The notes: generated from the sequence alone by a model not told the origin. 64,000 bases of DNA from Sambucus nigra (GCA_949130495.1 OX422211.1:539464872-539528871), one strand, 5' to 3'; positions 48,598 through 60,729 are shown, counted from the stretch's first letter. A program made the numbers and translations.

Positions 48598-49874
48598 TGT
48601 GTGTGTGCATTAATATCAGTGATTGAATATTATTAGTATATACTCTAGTGCTATAGGGGGAGGTTGCGCGTAGTGGATGAATCCCCTAGCTTGAGGAGTA
48701 GGCGAGTGTAATCCTAGGTCATAGCGTCCGTTATATGGTTGAGGGGCATCTCACTTTCAGGAAAGGAATATGACCGCCTCCAATTCTTATGTTAAACTAA
48801 GTTTGTGAGCGAATCTGACTTGGGTAACTAGGTTATGTGAATACACCTAGTGGGATAGCACTTGAGAAAAGTTATATTTTGTGAGTATTTTTACTCGGTC
48901 GAATGTTAGTATTAAATGTTATTTCAGTATGTTTGTGAATACTGTAATATGATTAAATATATAATTAGGTAAATAATTATATATGGGATAATTAATACAT
49001 AGTGTAAAATGTATTATGTGCATAACAGGTGTGAATGTTATATGAAATTAAAAAGGGTAATGATTTAATTAAGTTTGACGTTTATAGTAACTTAAAAATC
49101 ATGAATTAAGGAATACTCGGTTAGAGTAGGTTAATTTCAAGGGTTAACATAAGTATTGGGTTAGGAGCGTAGGACCTAGTAAATTAAATGGAAGCGTTAA
49201 TAGTGCACATTAGAGGAGGGGTGAGGAAGTCCTCAAGAGAGTGCGACACTAACTAAAATATGAAGAGCATGCATATTTATTTATTACTGCAAGTTAATCA
49301 TTTGTTAAATGTTTTCAAATGTTTTTGGGTACTAACCCTTGCTATAAATTTTTTTAAAAACCTTTTAGGTGTCTAGCCACAGGGACGCCAAGCTTGAATC
49401 TATTCCAGGTATCCTTTGCTGCAGCACATGTGGATGTTGCGGGGTTTTGATAGACGCCTCCTTCTTTCATTCGTGTAGAGACTCTCTAGTAGTTATATGA
49501 GCTTGTCGCTCACAGTTCATTTATCAGTATTAGACTTGTAGAGAATTTCTTCTTATCTTTACTTGTATTGGATATTTGGACCGATGGTCTATTCGGTTAG
49601 GTATTTTATTTGTGGATGGTTATTTTAGTTAACTGTGATTGTATATTATTTTATGTTCCGCATGAGTTTTATTTAATTAATTGAAAGATAAAAATTGGCA
49701 CCAATCTACTTTTCTCACTTAGGTGGTTAGTAATTAAAAAGACGACAGTGATGCTAAGAATAGACCAACTGAGAAACCTTTTCTAACTTGATTTAGGACT
49801 GATCACCCTTGATTAATTAGGTGGGGTGTCACACCACCCGATATTTTAATAGGCAGGGTGTCACAACTAGTTAG

Positions 49875-52351
49875 TGTAACACGCCACATAATTTCGGCGT
49901 TGGACGCCGCTAAAACTATGTGGGCGTTAACTAACTAAATACCATTCTTAACATGTGACTGATATGAGACATAATCAATTTCACTTCACAAGATAATAAT
50001 TTAAATTAATCCCAAAAATGAATCAACAATGGGATATAAAATCCATCACCATGCTAAAATCCAATAATACCCAAATCTTAAATTAAATATGAACCCCAAA
50101 TATAAATCTGAATCCATAATGAAATATCTGAATAAAAACCGTATCAACTGTGGAACCGAATGGCGCCCTAAATCCATCAAACGAGTCTCAATATAAATGC
50201 GAATGAATGGAAACTAAACCAAACTAGTAAGCATAAAATAACTAAACTCCAGCTGCACCTCCAAGATGTGTCTCCAAAAATTCCTATGGAGCTACTTTGG
50301 TACTCATACCTGAAAAATGTTAGTCAACACACAAGGTTAGAGCCCCGAGCATGAATACACACTACTCCCCTCAATTAGGGTCCGTGAACCTAAAAAGTAG
50401 CATTATACATTATAAATATCACAATAGAATATTTTAATTAAACGAGATATGATTAGGTGCAATAACCATAAATCACTATCTACGCAAAATAATTCTTATA
50501 CAAAAATCCAACCAATATTATTTTTAATATCCAACAGTCTCATATTGTTAATTTAATTAAATTAAACCCATTTACCATTCTTCTCAATTTATTATTATCC
50601 ATTGCGGTACTCCCATATATATTCTTACTTCTTTAAGTGGTGGCACTCCCACCCCATTCACATTAAGTTGCAGTGCTCCCGCTTAAGGTGGTAGTCCCAC
50701 CAAATTCCCATTAAGATGCGGTACTCCGGCTTAAAGTGGTACTTCCACATGTTCTTCACATTCCCCTCTTCAATATCTAGTTGATCCGTTTAAACTGTTG
50801 ATCCCGAAATATGACGAGGTTCCACTCACAACATGGCATAAACACAACTGACATGTTTCAATTGTCGGCCCCCGTACATTATGTCACCAATGTATTTTAA
50901 TACCCGTTTATTTTCTTAGGCATTAATTATGAATTATGCATCCTTATCATATTTATTTTTCAAATTACCCCACCTTTATTATCGGTGTGAGATCCTCAAA
51001 ACACCCTTACTCCCATACCTAAGGGTCCCCAACACATAAATACGTCCTATCGTTATTATAGTATGAATTTATATCAATAACTCTTTTTAGTCTTATACCT
51101 AGGCTTGCGAATCGATGGCACGACATAAAAATCGGTACAACCTTGGAATCACCCATCCGTAAAAATCTATACTCACTAGTCCCATACCTAGGAAGCGTAA
51201 ATTGCAACTAAGGCCTACCCACTAGTCCTATACCTAGCAAGTATCCTAAAATATAGGTGAGAGCATACTACCAAAATCTCGTCATCCTAGTGATGATAAA
51301 TATCAACAACAATAAATCACATAATCCAACAACACATATAAACAATATAACAATTTTATTTGTGATGGCACATTTTAATTTAATTTACTTAATAATACCA
51401 TCATCGTTCTTAACACAATTATTTCCATTTAATCATTATAGATTAATCTACATGCAAATTTGTTCAATACATAATAATTTCCCATTTTAATAATCACAAA
51501 ATTATATGAGTGTATACGCGCCCCATTTATTATTTAAATAACATCTATAAAATTCTATATGCGATCCTACACCCATAATAACCAAAACCCAATATTCTAT
51601 CTTACGCACCCAAGGGTTTCAAGTCTTATTTCATATTAAAAAATTTCATAAAAACAATATCAAATTAGTTTTCGCTTTTCCTAATTAAGGTTGCTAATTT
51701 ATTTTAAGAAAAACATGTAATCAGATGTGTAAGTGACATTAAAACTCATAATACTAAAGGAAGAAAATAGAGTATCCATACCTGAGTAAAAATCGTTTAG
51801 AAAATCGGAGTAGACGGTTGGAATCCTCTCGAAAAATTAGCAAAGTCCCCTTCTTGATTAATCTTGAGAAAACACTAATTAAGCCTTCAAATTTGCATCG
51901 GACACTTGATTAAAATTGGGGCTAGGGGTTGAAGATGAGAGGAAATAATTTTGGAGGAGTCTTCTGGAAAAAAAGTTTTGAGAAAAGTAATTTAAAAGAC
52001 CTAACCCCGAATTATAATTGTATTTTTACTAATTAAGAGTTTTAATGAGAAAAGAACTCTAATCTAAAACCAACTCCCCCGCCATCATTGTACAAAACCG
52101 AATCGATTCGGCATATAGCCGAATTGATTCACCCCTGCTGAGGCGCCCATATGTGCTAGTTATATATATGTTGATAAAATTTTTATAAAAACTCCAATTC
52201 AACTCCGATTTTAATTCTGATTGATATTATACTTTTCGATATTAAAACTCAACATTTTTATTTGCTAAAAATATTTAAATCCAAAATTTTATTTTCCTAA
52301 AATTCTGAATTAATTTAAATAAATACCAATTTAAACTTAAGGGGTGTTACA
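49875..52351 (-). repeat. LTR C, 3' LTR of the C/D element
   Basis: 2477 bp; plus-strand ends TGTAACACGCC and GGGGTGTTACA. Palindrome pair GAATCGATTC (52100) and GAATTGATTC (52121), starts 21 bp apart. Confidence 0.9.
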
Positions 52352-52910
52352 TACTTCCTCACTAGCACATGAATTTCATCCTCGAAATTCGACGAAGCGT
52401 AAACGTGCAAAAATAAAATAAGGCTCACATATGCCAACCTATAAAATACCACAATTGGGCGCCCCTACACTAGTCCTACACGCGCATACCCCACGATTTA
52501 AAGATACCATATATATCCTAACTATATATGCGCATAACTTTGAAAATAACGGCGTACCACATTCTCCTACGAATCATCACTCGAATCTATCTCCAAAAGT
52601 CATCGTAAAACTTAAGTCCTCAAGTCAATTCATATCACCAAATTGATACTTACGATACCTTACATCGGCACTAACAATCTCCAAAATAAATCTCGTCTCC
52701 TAAAATTAGTCCTAAGTATCCTCACATTCAGATTACTAGTTATAACCTCAATGCCTACAACGTGCTTAACACAAAATTCCATATCTCCAAGAAACACATC
52801 TAACACGTATGCTAGACCCTCTACCTTAAGGAGTAAGAATTATTAAAGCGGGTCAAAGATCGGTAATGCGAAAGCTAAACGGACTCACAACCAACAAGAC
52901 CTAAGACCAT
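52352..52910 (-). other. Internal region of the C/D element
   Basis: No coding frame of note on the element strand. The end near LTR C has CGAGGATGAAATTC and a purine-rich stretch GTGAGGAAGTA that may serve as the polypurine tract. Confidence 0.6.
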
Positions 52911-52922
52911 GCTCTGATACCA
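52911..52922 (-). promoter_or_regulatory. Primer binding site of the C/D element
   Basis: TGGTATCAGAGC on the minus strand, two bases from LTR D; initiator-Met-tRNA type. Confidence 0.93.
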
Positions 52923-52924
52923 TC

Positions 52925-55394
52925 TGTAACACCCCGTATAATTTTAGCGTCGGCCGGCACCAAAACTATGCCGGGAATTAACTAAATAAATACCATTCTT
53001 AGCATGTGACACATATGAGACATAATAAAATTCATTACAAAAGATAATAATTTAAATCAATCCAAAAAATTAATCATCAATGAGATATAAAATCCATCAC
53101 CATGCTAAACTCCAATAATACCCAAATCTTAAATTAAATATAAACCCCAAATATAAATCTGAATCCATAATGAAATATCTAAATAAAAACCGTAACAACT
53201 GTGGAACTGAATGGCCCACTAAATTCGTCAACCGAGTCTCAATATAAATTCGAAGGAATGGAAACTAAACTAAACTACTACGCATGTAATAACTAAACTC
53301 CAGCTACACCTCCAAGATGTGTCTCCACAAATTCCTATGCAGCTACTCCCATACTAATACTTGAAAAAAGTTAGTCAATTCTCAGTGTCAGAGCCCCGCG
53401 CATTAAAATACACTACTACCCTCAATTAGGGTCTATGAACCTAGACAGTATCATTATATATGATAAATATCACAATAGAATATTTTAAATTAAACGAGAT
53501 ATGATTATGCATAATAACCATAAATCACTACCTACCCAAAATAATTCTTATACAAAAATCCAATCAATATTATTTTTAATATCCAACAGTCTCATATTTT
53601 TAATTTAATTAAATTAACCCCATTTATTATTCTTCTCAATTTAATGTTATCCATTGCGGTACTCCCACATATAATTCTTACTCCATAAAGTAATGGTATT
53701 CCCACCCTATTTATGTTAAGTCGCGGTGCTCCCGCTTAAGGTGGTACTCCCACCAAATTCACATTAAGATGCGATACTCCCGCTTAAAGAGGTACTCCCA
53801 CATGTTCTATGCATTCCCCTCTTCAATAGCAAGTTGATCCGTTTAAGCTGTCGATCCCGCAATATGATGAGGTTACACTCATGACATGACATAAACTCCA
53901 CCTGGTCTGTTTAAACTATCTCCCCACACACATTATGTCGCCAATATATTTTAATACCTGTTTATTTTCTTAGGCATTAATTCTCAATTATTTATCATTC
54001 TCATATTTATTTTTCAAATTACCCCACCTTTATTATCAACGTGAGATCCTCAAAACAACCTTAATCCCATACCTAAGGGTCCCCAACACATCAATACATC
54101 TTACTATAATTATAAGATGAATTTCGATCAATAACTCTTTCTAGTCTTATACCTGGGCTAGCCAATCGATGACACGACACAAAAACCAATCCCACCCTCG
54201 AATCACCCATCCATAAAAATCTATACTCACTAGCTTCATACCTAGGAAGTGTAAATCGCAACTAAAGCCTATCCACTAGTCCCATACCTAGCAAGTATCC
54301 TAAAATATAGGTGAGATCATACTACTAAAATCCCGTTATTCTCGTGATGATAAATATGAACTACAATAAATCACATAATCCAACAAGACATATAAACAAT
54401 ATCACAATTTTATTCGTGATGGTACAATATAATTTAATTTAATTAATAATACCGTCGTTGTTCTTAACACAATTATTTCCATTTAATCATTATAGATTAA
54501 TCAATATGCAAATTTGTTCAATACGTAATAATTTCCCATTTTTAATAATCACAAAATTATATGCGTATGTACGCGCCCCATTTATTATTTAAGTAACATC
54601 TTTAAAATTCTACATGCGATAACCCAATACTCTATCCTACGCACCCAAGTGTTTCACTTCTTGTTTCATATTAATTTTTTTTTGTAAAAACAGTGTCAAA
54701 TTAGTTTTCACTTTCCTTAATTAAGGTTGCTAACATATTTTAAGAAAAACATTTAATCATATGTTTAGGTGAAACTTAAAATGTATAATACTAAAGGACG
54801 AGAATAGAGTATTCATGCCTGAGTAAAAATCGTTTAGAAAATCAGAGTAGACGGTTGGAATCCTCTCAAAAAATTAGCAAAGTTCCCTTCTTGATTAATC
54901 TTGAGAAAACACTAATTAAGCCTTCAAATTTGTGTTCAACACTTGATTAAAATTGGGGTTAGGGGTTGAAGATGAGAGGAAAAATTTTTGGAGGAGTCTT
55001 TTGGGGAAAATGTTGAGAGAAAATTGATTTAAAAGTTCTAACCTTGAATTAGAATTATATTTATACTAATTAAGAGTTTTAATGATAAAAGAACTCTAAT
55101 ATAAAACGAACTCCCCCGTCGTCCCTGTACAAAACCGAATCGATTCGGCATGTAGACAAATCGATTCACCCCTGTGGAGGCGCTGAGATCTGCTAGTTAT
55201 ATATATATATATATTGATAAAACTTTTATAAAAACTCCAATTCAACTCCGATTTTATTTCTGATTGAAATTGTACTTTTCGGTATTAAAACTCAAGATTT
55301 TAATTACTAAAAATATTTAAATCCAAAATTTTAATTTTCCCGAATTTCTAAATTAATTTAAATAAATACCAATTTGAACTTATGGGGTGTAACT
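52925..55394 (-). repeat. LTR D, 5' LTR of the C/D element
   Basis: 2470 bp, collinear with C. Palindrome pair GAATCGATTC (55137) and AAATCGATTC (55158), starts 21 bp apart. On the minus strand a TATA-like AGTATAAATATAA follows about 75-80 bp downstream (near 55060-55048). Confidence 0.9.
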
Positions 55395-56082
55395 ATTAGG
55401 CGGGGTTGCATAACTAGGAGGTTAAGATGAAATCGTTAGGTGAACACTACAGATGAAGGATCAGGCACACTAAGCCAACATAAAGAGTTGATACTGTTTT
55501 ATTTATCATTGTAAATAAATACTTGCATACTATTTTTTTCAAATATTTTTGGGCATTGAGCCGTATCAAAATATTTTCAAAATATTTTAGGTGCTCAGCC
55601 ACACGGACGTCAGGGATAGCCGTTCCATTTTAGTCAGACGAGACTGCAACACTGTGGATGCCTACATGACTTGATTGGACATTTCCCTTCAGTCCCATTC
55701 CATTAGATAGGATTCATTTCAGTATTTCCTATTTGGTAATATTGATCGTAGTTCGATAGGATTTTATTTGTAAACTATTTCCTTTTACCAGTTTTATTGG
55801 ATGATTGTATTATTTGATACCGAAGATGTTATTAAGTTTATTTATTGATTTATGTTTTCAGTCTTTAGTGTTTTTACATTGTTATGGATGCTAAGTAGTT
55901 GTTGCAACTAGATTTTTGTATCGCATGTTTAAAAATATTTAAAATTTGACACTGGAATTAATAAGTCATTAGTTTAATAATTAATTTTTGATAGTGATGC
56001 TAAGAATGAAATCATATTTTATTTCCATTTAATTTAATAAAGGCCTAATAAATCGGTATTAAAATAGTCGAGGTGTCACAAA

Positions 56083-56094
56083 TGGTATTAGAGC
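56083..56094 (+). promoter_or_regulatory. Primer binding site of the chromovirus-like element
   Basis: TGGTATTAGAGC, two bases after the 5' LTR; one mismatch from the initiator-Met-tRNA site. Confidence 0.85.
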
Positions 56095-56249
56095 ATCAGA
56101 TTCTAGTGTCATTTATTGCGTTTCTAGCGTTTCGTTCTTTAATATAGAGCCACGTGATTAGGATTGTTGCATTCATATTGCAATTTTTGGATCTTCACCT
56201 ATAGTATATAGATGAACTATGAACTCATGAAATTTTAGCTTGGTTTGAG

Positions 56250-57520
56250 ATGCTAAATAATAGAAGAGGAAAATCGAGGAAGGGAGCTGCCAGGGAGGCT
56301 CAACTGGAGTCGTAACCGCAACCGACCAAGGGGATTGCGATTTAAGTTGAGGTCACAACCATGGTAGCTTAGGAAGTTAATGCTTACATTATATATTTCA
56401 TGAAATATCTACCACAAGCATTACCGCGGTCTCAAGTGGTGATGCCCGATTAGATTCAAATTTGGTCATCACCTTGGGAGAGACTTAGAGAGACCTTTCA
56501 AAGGGGCCCTGTACCAGAGTTTCATGGGAATGCCTGTATTATTACAGCGCATTTGTATAAGTATATATAAATGCACATTTTTATTGCTGAGTGTAGCAAC
56601 ACTTAAAAGAAGGTACTAGCTACATTTAAGCTAGTGGGAGAAGCTTTGAAGTGGTGGGAGTCTGTCGCCACATTTAAGGAGTGAGATACCCTTAATATTC
56701 AGGAGTTATAGATGTGGTTTGACCACGAGTTCTTCCCATCAGCCGTACAAATAGAAATGATGAAGAAGTTCTTAAAGATTGTGTAGGAGGGTCAGACAGT
56801 GGTCGAATATAAGTAAGAGTTCACCCGCATAGTGAACTTTATTCCAGACCAAGTAAATACCAAGGAGAAGAGGGTATTAAGATTTATGGATGGACTTACT
56901 TGAAGACTTATGTTGATGTTATCAATGTCTCACTTATTCATTTATAGGATCACCGCTTCCATCAGAGGGAAGAAAAAAAAGTTTGGGAGTCTTGCCAGCA
57001 GGGCACGACTAAAGGTAATGATGCCAGTGGGGCACCCCAACCGCAGGGTATGCAACAAGTCTGTGATTCCCAACAGATTGATCGATATAATATCTTTTTA
57101 TCTGGTGAGTTTAGACTCGAAAATAGTGGGTTTAGGAAGGTTCAATAATGTTTGCCTCAGGGCCAAGGGAACCATGGGGGTGGCCATTATGGTCGAGTCC
57201 AAAAGTTCCATCTACCAGGAAAGTCTTGACAGGTCCAGAGGCAGAGTGATTTTATAGGTAAGAACTTCATATGTGAGGAGCAAGGACACATGAGATGATC
57301 TTGTTCTAATTGTCTCAGATTGCCACATCAAGATGCCCAACAGGGGCAACAATTGCTGCAACTTTTAGTCTCACCAGCAGTTCTAGCAGTGCCTCCTCCA
57401 CAGGGGCGATTTGGGTGTGTGAATTGCTTATGTGGACTAGTTTTAGAGTCATATCCGTTGGTGATCGAGGGTATATTTTCTTATCCATGGGTACATGGGA
57501 TGGCTTTCAGGTGACATGAG
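56250..57520 (+). pseudogene. Chromovirus-like gag, heavily mutated
   Basis: ATG 56250 (MLNNRRGKSRKGAAREAQ). Frame continuity is traceable through many stops: LVGEALKWWESVATFKE near 56628-56680, EFFPSAVQIEMMKKFL near 56730, GQTVVEYK then EFTRIVNFIPDQ and RFMDGLT near 56880, and a degraded zinc knuckle with EEQGHMR near 57275. This order (LKGEALKWW, EFFP, VAEY..F, F..GL) is the gag core of Del/Tekay-type gypsy. Most stops are TAG or TGA at former CAG or CGA codons. Confidence 0.75.
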
Positions 57521-58759
57521 AGAGTCACATACTTTCGTTTACACTAGATTCATGTGTGAAACAAGTTTAGTGGATATGGACTAGTTATTATTATGAACGT
57601 ATGTACTTACCGTGGGTAGTGGGGCTCTCTTTAGTTCCATCTTTAGGGGAATCGGTGTGGACATTGGGAGGTTGTGTTTAGTAGGGGATATACTCATTGA
57701 GTGATATACGAATATGATGTTATCATGGGAATAGAGTGTTTAGCAATGTGGAGAGAGATGGTTGACTGATACAGTAAGGTCGTCGTATTCACTATTCTAA
57801 GGTAGGATGTGTGTTTTTTTTCGATGCCTCGTCCTGAGTGAAAGTCGATCCCACACATATACATATTATAATATATTTATATTATTGAGGAGAATTCGAA
57901 GAGTATTGTTGTCTCATTATATTCGATCCTTGTGCTTAGGAATTTTATTTATGTTATTCAAGGGATATCGGGTTACGTCCAAGTGTAAATATTGATTGTG
58001 ATCAATTTAATGTAGCATACTTAGCGATTGAGCACTATTTTATATGACTCATTGAGAGACAGGGGTTGGGATATTAGTTTAGTAGCATTTAAGGAAGGGT
58101 TTTGAGTGTCCTGATTATGTGTCTTGGGCCTATGGATCTTGATAAGTGATAAAGCTAGGTAGCAATTTATCAAGAGGGTTCCTTATTTTGGTTTCTCTTT
58201 CGAGACGTCTCACGCATGGAACTTAGTAAGTGTTGGGAGTTGGGAGAAGTTAGGTTATATAGCATTTGTTTAGTATGTTAGTTATTATGCGTGTATAAAT
58301 ATAACACTTTATTTACTGAGCTATTATATGATTTGAGGCTAGTGGGGCCATATATTGATACTAAGAGAGCACTGGGAAATATTTATACCACTAGGATATA
58401 AGTAGGACTATTTTTATCGATTTGATATTTTTTGGGTAATCAAGTATATCTTTATTGTATGTAATGCGAGGCATGTGGGATTAATTTTGAAGTATGTGAG
58501 TTGCATTTGTAGTTTTTATGGGGGCATGCACGTGGTATAGGGTATATGGGCACCCTAGTTAGTTCGTTATTAGATATCATTCCAAAAAGGTTAATGTGAG
58601 GGTGAACGCATCGAACTCTATTCCAATAGGGCATGTAATAATATTTTTGGGATGGTGAAGTGGACTGAGCTCCGTTGGGAGAATGCGATGGTCTGCATAT
58701 TGAAAATGATGTTAATAGTCAATCGAAGATAATTTTGAGTGTTGTTAAGGCTCAGGTAG
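57521..58759. other. Decayed pol region without recognisable domain
   Basis: By position this should hold protease, RT and RNase H of the chromovirus-like element. At 1.2 kb it is far too short for all three and I could not recognise any catalytic motif, so a deletion as well as decay is likely. Confidence 0.4.
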
Positions 58760-59040
58760 GGGTCACATCTTATTCTGAGAGGGTCATCAATTTACGACAA
58801 TGAGACTAGAGTATTACCTAGCTGATTAGGGGGTGACTTACGCATTAATAGGAGACTTAGTATCCCAAGCGAAAGAGGAAGTATGTCGCACAGTTATGAA
58901 GAAAGTGCATGGGTTATGATTTTTGGTACATCCTGAAGTGGATAAGATGTACCAAAAAATAAAGGGGTAGTATTGGCCGAGAGTGTGCCATATTTTTCTT
59001 TGCAAACAAGAGTGAGTCAGAATGAGTGTCACTCAACATT
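58760..59040 (+). pseudogene. Chromovirus-like integrase, zinc-finger remnant
   Basis: The frame reads ETWYPKRKRK/LVSQAKEEVC, then HPEVDKMYQKIKG (58929-58967), stop, YWPRVCHIFLCKQE. It matches the HHCC region (HPG..KMY..LK..YWW..M) that opens gypsy integrase. It is cut off at 59096 by the next LTR. Confidence 0.65.
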
Positions 59041-59472
59041 GTTTTGGGTAGATATAAGTTCCTTACGTCCCACCTCTGGTGAATTTTTTAGGAGGCTGAT
59101 ACGGCGGAAATATTGCGTATTTCACCCGTTAACCTACGCGTTATTAGCCCCCTCGGGTATCTTATTCCCTATATTTATGCTCATTAACCAGACAACCCTC
59201 GGATTTCTATGTTAACATGTTTTTCAGGGGTTAATTGAGCTTTTGTAGGTGTTTAGATGCTTAGTGTGAACTTTGGATGCGTTTCGCTCGATTTCCGTAC
59301 ACAACCGCACGCGCAAGGGCATTTTAGTCTTTTGACAGCTTGGGTACCTGGCCCGACATCTACACGGAAGTTGTAGCTCTCCTCGCTAGCTTCGCGTGGC
59401 CATGAACGGTGCGCGATGATTTGAGCGACGTTGGATTGTATGCCAATGCAGGGAAAATTGCAGGCTGCCCCT

Positions 59473-59574
59473 GCTTGATCGATCGATCAAGCCTGGGGGT
59501 CGATCGATCGAGCCTTATTATTTTTGCCACGTTTTCCACTGTCGATCGATCGACACCAGGGGTCGATCGATCGA
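59473..59574. repeat. Four CGAT palindromes in two pairs
   Basis: Palindromes at 59473-59492 (20 bp perfect), 59500-59511, 59541-59554 and 59563-59574. Centres within pairs are 23 and 21 bp apart; the linkers include CTGGGGG and CCAGGGG. The last lies 50 bp before the TATA box. Confidence 0.9.
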
Positions 59575-59623
59575 TCCCCTGTTTTTCCCCTGCAGATATT
59601 TTCTTTCTTTTATTCCAACTTAC

Positions 59624-59631
59624 TATATAAG
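59624..59631 (+). promoter_or_regulatory. TATA box of the non-autonomous element
   Basis: TATATAAG in the 5' LTR, 50 bp downstream of the last palindrome. Confidence 0.7.
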
Positions 59632-60538
59632 TTGGTTTTTGTTGTAATAAGATATATAGATACTTAGAGACATTTTCTGATTTAGGGAGTTGTAGTTAGG
59701 GTTTGGTTTTGGAGAGTTCATTTCTCTCTTCTTCTTGGATTGACAACCCATGTGGTTTGTAAGATTGAACTATTCACTTCCTCTCCATTAATATAGTTTG
59801 TTCTTCTTCTTCTTCCCTTGCCTTGTAATTTAGTTTCAATGCTTTCTAACTAGTTTACTTGCTTTAATTCTTGCTTTATCAGTTTAATTAGCATAATTTA
59901 GTTTAACTCACCATGCACCCTTAGATAAATAGGGTCGGGATTTCGTTTCCGCCATTTACGGGTTCGGACCTCGAAAATTAGGTTTTGTGTAAAATTGCAT
60001 TTAATTGAAACCGCACGTATTAAAGTCGGATTATTATGCGTTTAACTTTCTTTGTCATGCAACGTTAGTGTTTATTGCGATTATCCGAATTTAATCCGCG
60101 TGTGACCATTTTTCAGTTAAATGTTTTATCTCGCAACTTTGGGTTAAATTCCTTCTTGCGTGATGTTTATGCTTAATTGTAAATGCTCGATTAGATTGTT
60201 TTCGAACCGAAATTCTAATTAGTAGTTGTTTAGCCCGTGTGGTGGAATGCGATCCCGATCCTCTCTTTACTTTCTTTTAGCGTAACTTATTCTTTTCTTT
60301 TGTCACGACAACCACCACATCACCTTTTCGTTTATTTATTTTACACTTTTATTCCTGAAGTAATTAAAACAATTAAAGTCTAAAATTCAATCACTCCCTG
60401 TGGATTTTCGATACCCGACTTACCACTGTACTTGCTTGTCAAGTGTAACTGTAGCTTAGGTTTTCTTTGTATCGCGGCGGCGAAACACACGACGATTGTG
60501 TCCTCACATGAACACACTTTTTCCGCCCGGTCACAAAA

Positions 60539-60556
60539 TGGCGCCGTTGCCGGGGA
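60539..60556 (+). promoter_or_regulatory. Primer binding site, Asp-tRNA type
   Basis: TGGCGCCGTTGCCGGGGA directly after the 5' LTR; this site is known from Athila-type gypsy elements and is usually ascribed to tRNA-Asp. Confidence 0.85.
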
Positions 60557-60729
60557 GTTTGTTTTAGATTGTAGTTGTTTTATTATTTCGTAGTATTTTT
60601 CCTTTCCTATTTGTATTCTTTCTTTTAACCTTTCTTGCAAGATTTGCATACTTTGAGCGCTAAGAAACTTTCATTCGCGGTTGCTCACTTTCTTGCTTGG
60701 ATTCTCCATCTTTCAACAACGAGGTAACC

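Larger units (their letters stand above)
46882..49833 (+). mobile_element. Solo LTR B inside LTR A
   Basis: 2952 bp, starts TGTAACACCCTG, ends GGGGTGTCACA; flanked by CTACC (46877-46881) and CCACC (49834-49838), a duplication with one mismatch. It is collinear with A: both have AATCGGGAGTCGGTATAG, a TA microsatellite, GTGAATCCCCT, and TGATGCTAAGAAT in the same order, at roughly 70-75% identity by eye. Confidence 0.8.
43810..49865 (+). mobile_element. Solo LTR A, interrupted by solo LTR B
   Basis: Starts TGTAACACCCCG, ends GGGTGTCACA, with perfect ACTAG duplications (43805-43809, 49866-49870). Pieces 43810-46881 and 49839-49865 give about 3.1 kb. No internal region, so it is a solo LTR. The tail 49839-49865 belongs to A, not B, because it aligns with the tail of the outer LTR. 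Confidence 0.8.
49875..55394 (-). mobile_element. Non-autonomous LTR element with a 573-bp internal region (C/D)
   Basis: LTR C (49875-52351) and LTR D (52925-55394) flank only 573 bp. Flanks GTTAG (49870-49874) and ATTAG (55395-55399) form a duplication with one mismatch. The minus-strand primer site abuts D, so D is the 5' LTR. At the other end the minus strand reads TTTCGAGGATGAAATTC before the 3' LTR, the sequence that commonly closes pol in plant chromoviruses. The element therefore looks like a chromovirus that lost nearly all of gag-pol and was still copied by a helper. Confidence 0.85.
41322..56080 (+). repeat. 5' LTR of the chromovirus-like element, split in pieces
   Basis: Pieces: 41322-43809, 49866-49874 and 55395-56080; together about 3.17 kb. 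Everything between is younger insertions (A with B inside, then C/D). The last piece shares TGATGCTAAGAATGA and the end AATAGTCGAGGTGTCACA with LTR A (AATAGGCAGGGTGTCACA), showing they are related families. Confidence 0.8.
41322..59096 (+). mobile_element. Decayed chromovirus-like gypsy element with a multiply hit 5' LTR
   Basis: Starts TGTAACACCTCG at 41322. Its 5' LTR ends GAGGTGTCACA at 56080 and is followed by an initiator-Met primer site. Internal remnants of gag and integrase run to 59096, where a later LTR element interrupts it. The remainder lies outside the window. TGTAACACC ends, the Met primer site and the gag wording fit the Tekay/Del group of chromoviruses, but no chromodomain is in view. 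The coding regions have many TAG/TGA stops. Confidence 0.75.
59097..60535 (+). repeat. 5' LTR of the non-autonomous element
   Basis: About 1439 bp, starts TGATACGG, ends GGTCACA (end placed 3 bp before the primer site). It holds four CGAT palindromes at 59473-59574 and a TATA box at 59624. Confidence 0.85.

Noticed and set aside
43810..49865. LTRs A and B as the two LTRs of one element
   Set aside because: There is no internal region between them, they are only about 70-75% alike, and each has its own flanking duplication. The tail after B matches the end of the outer LTR and so belongs to A.
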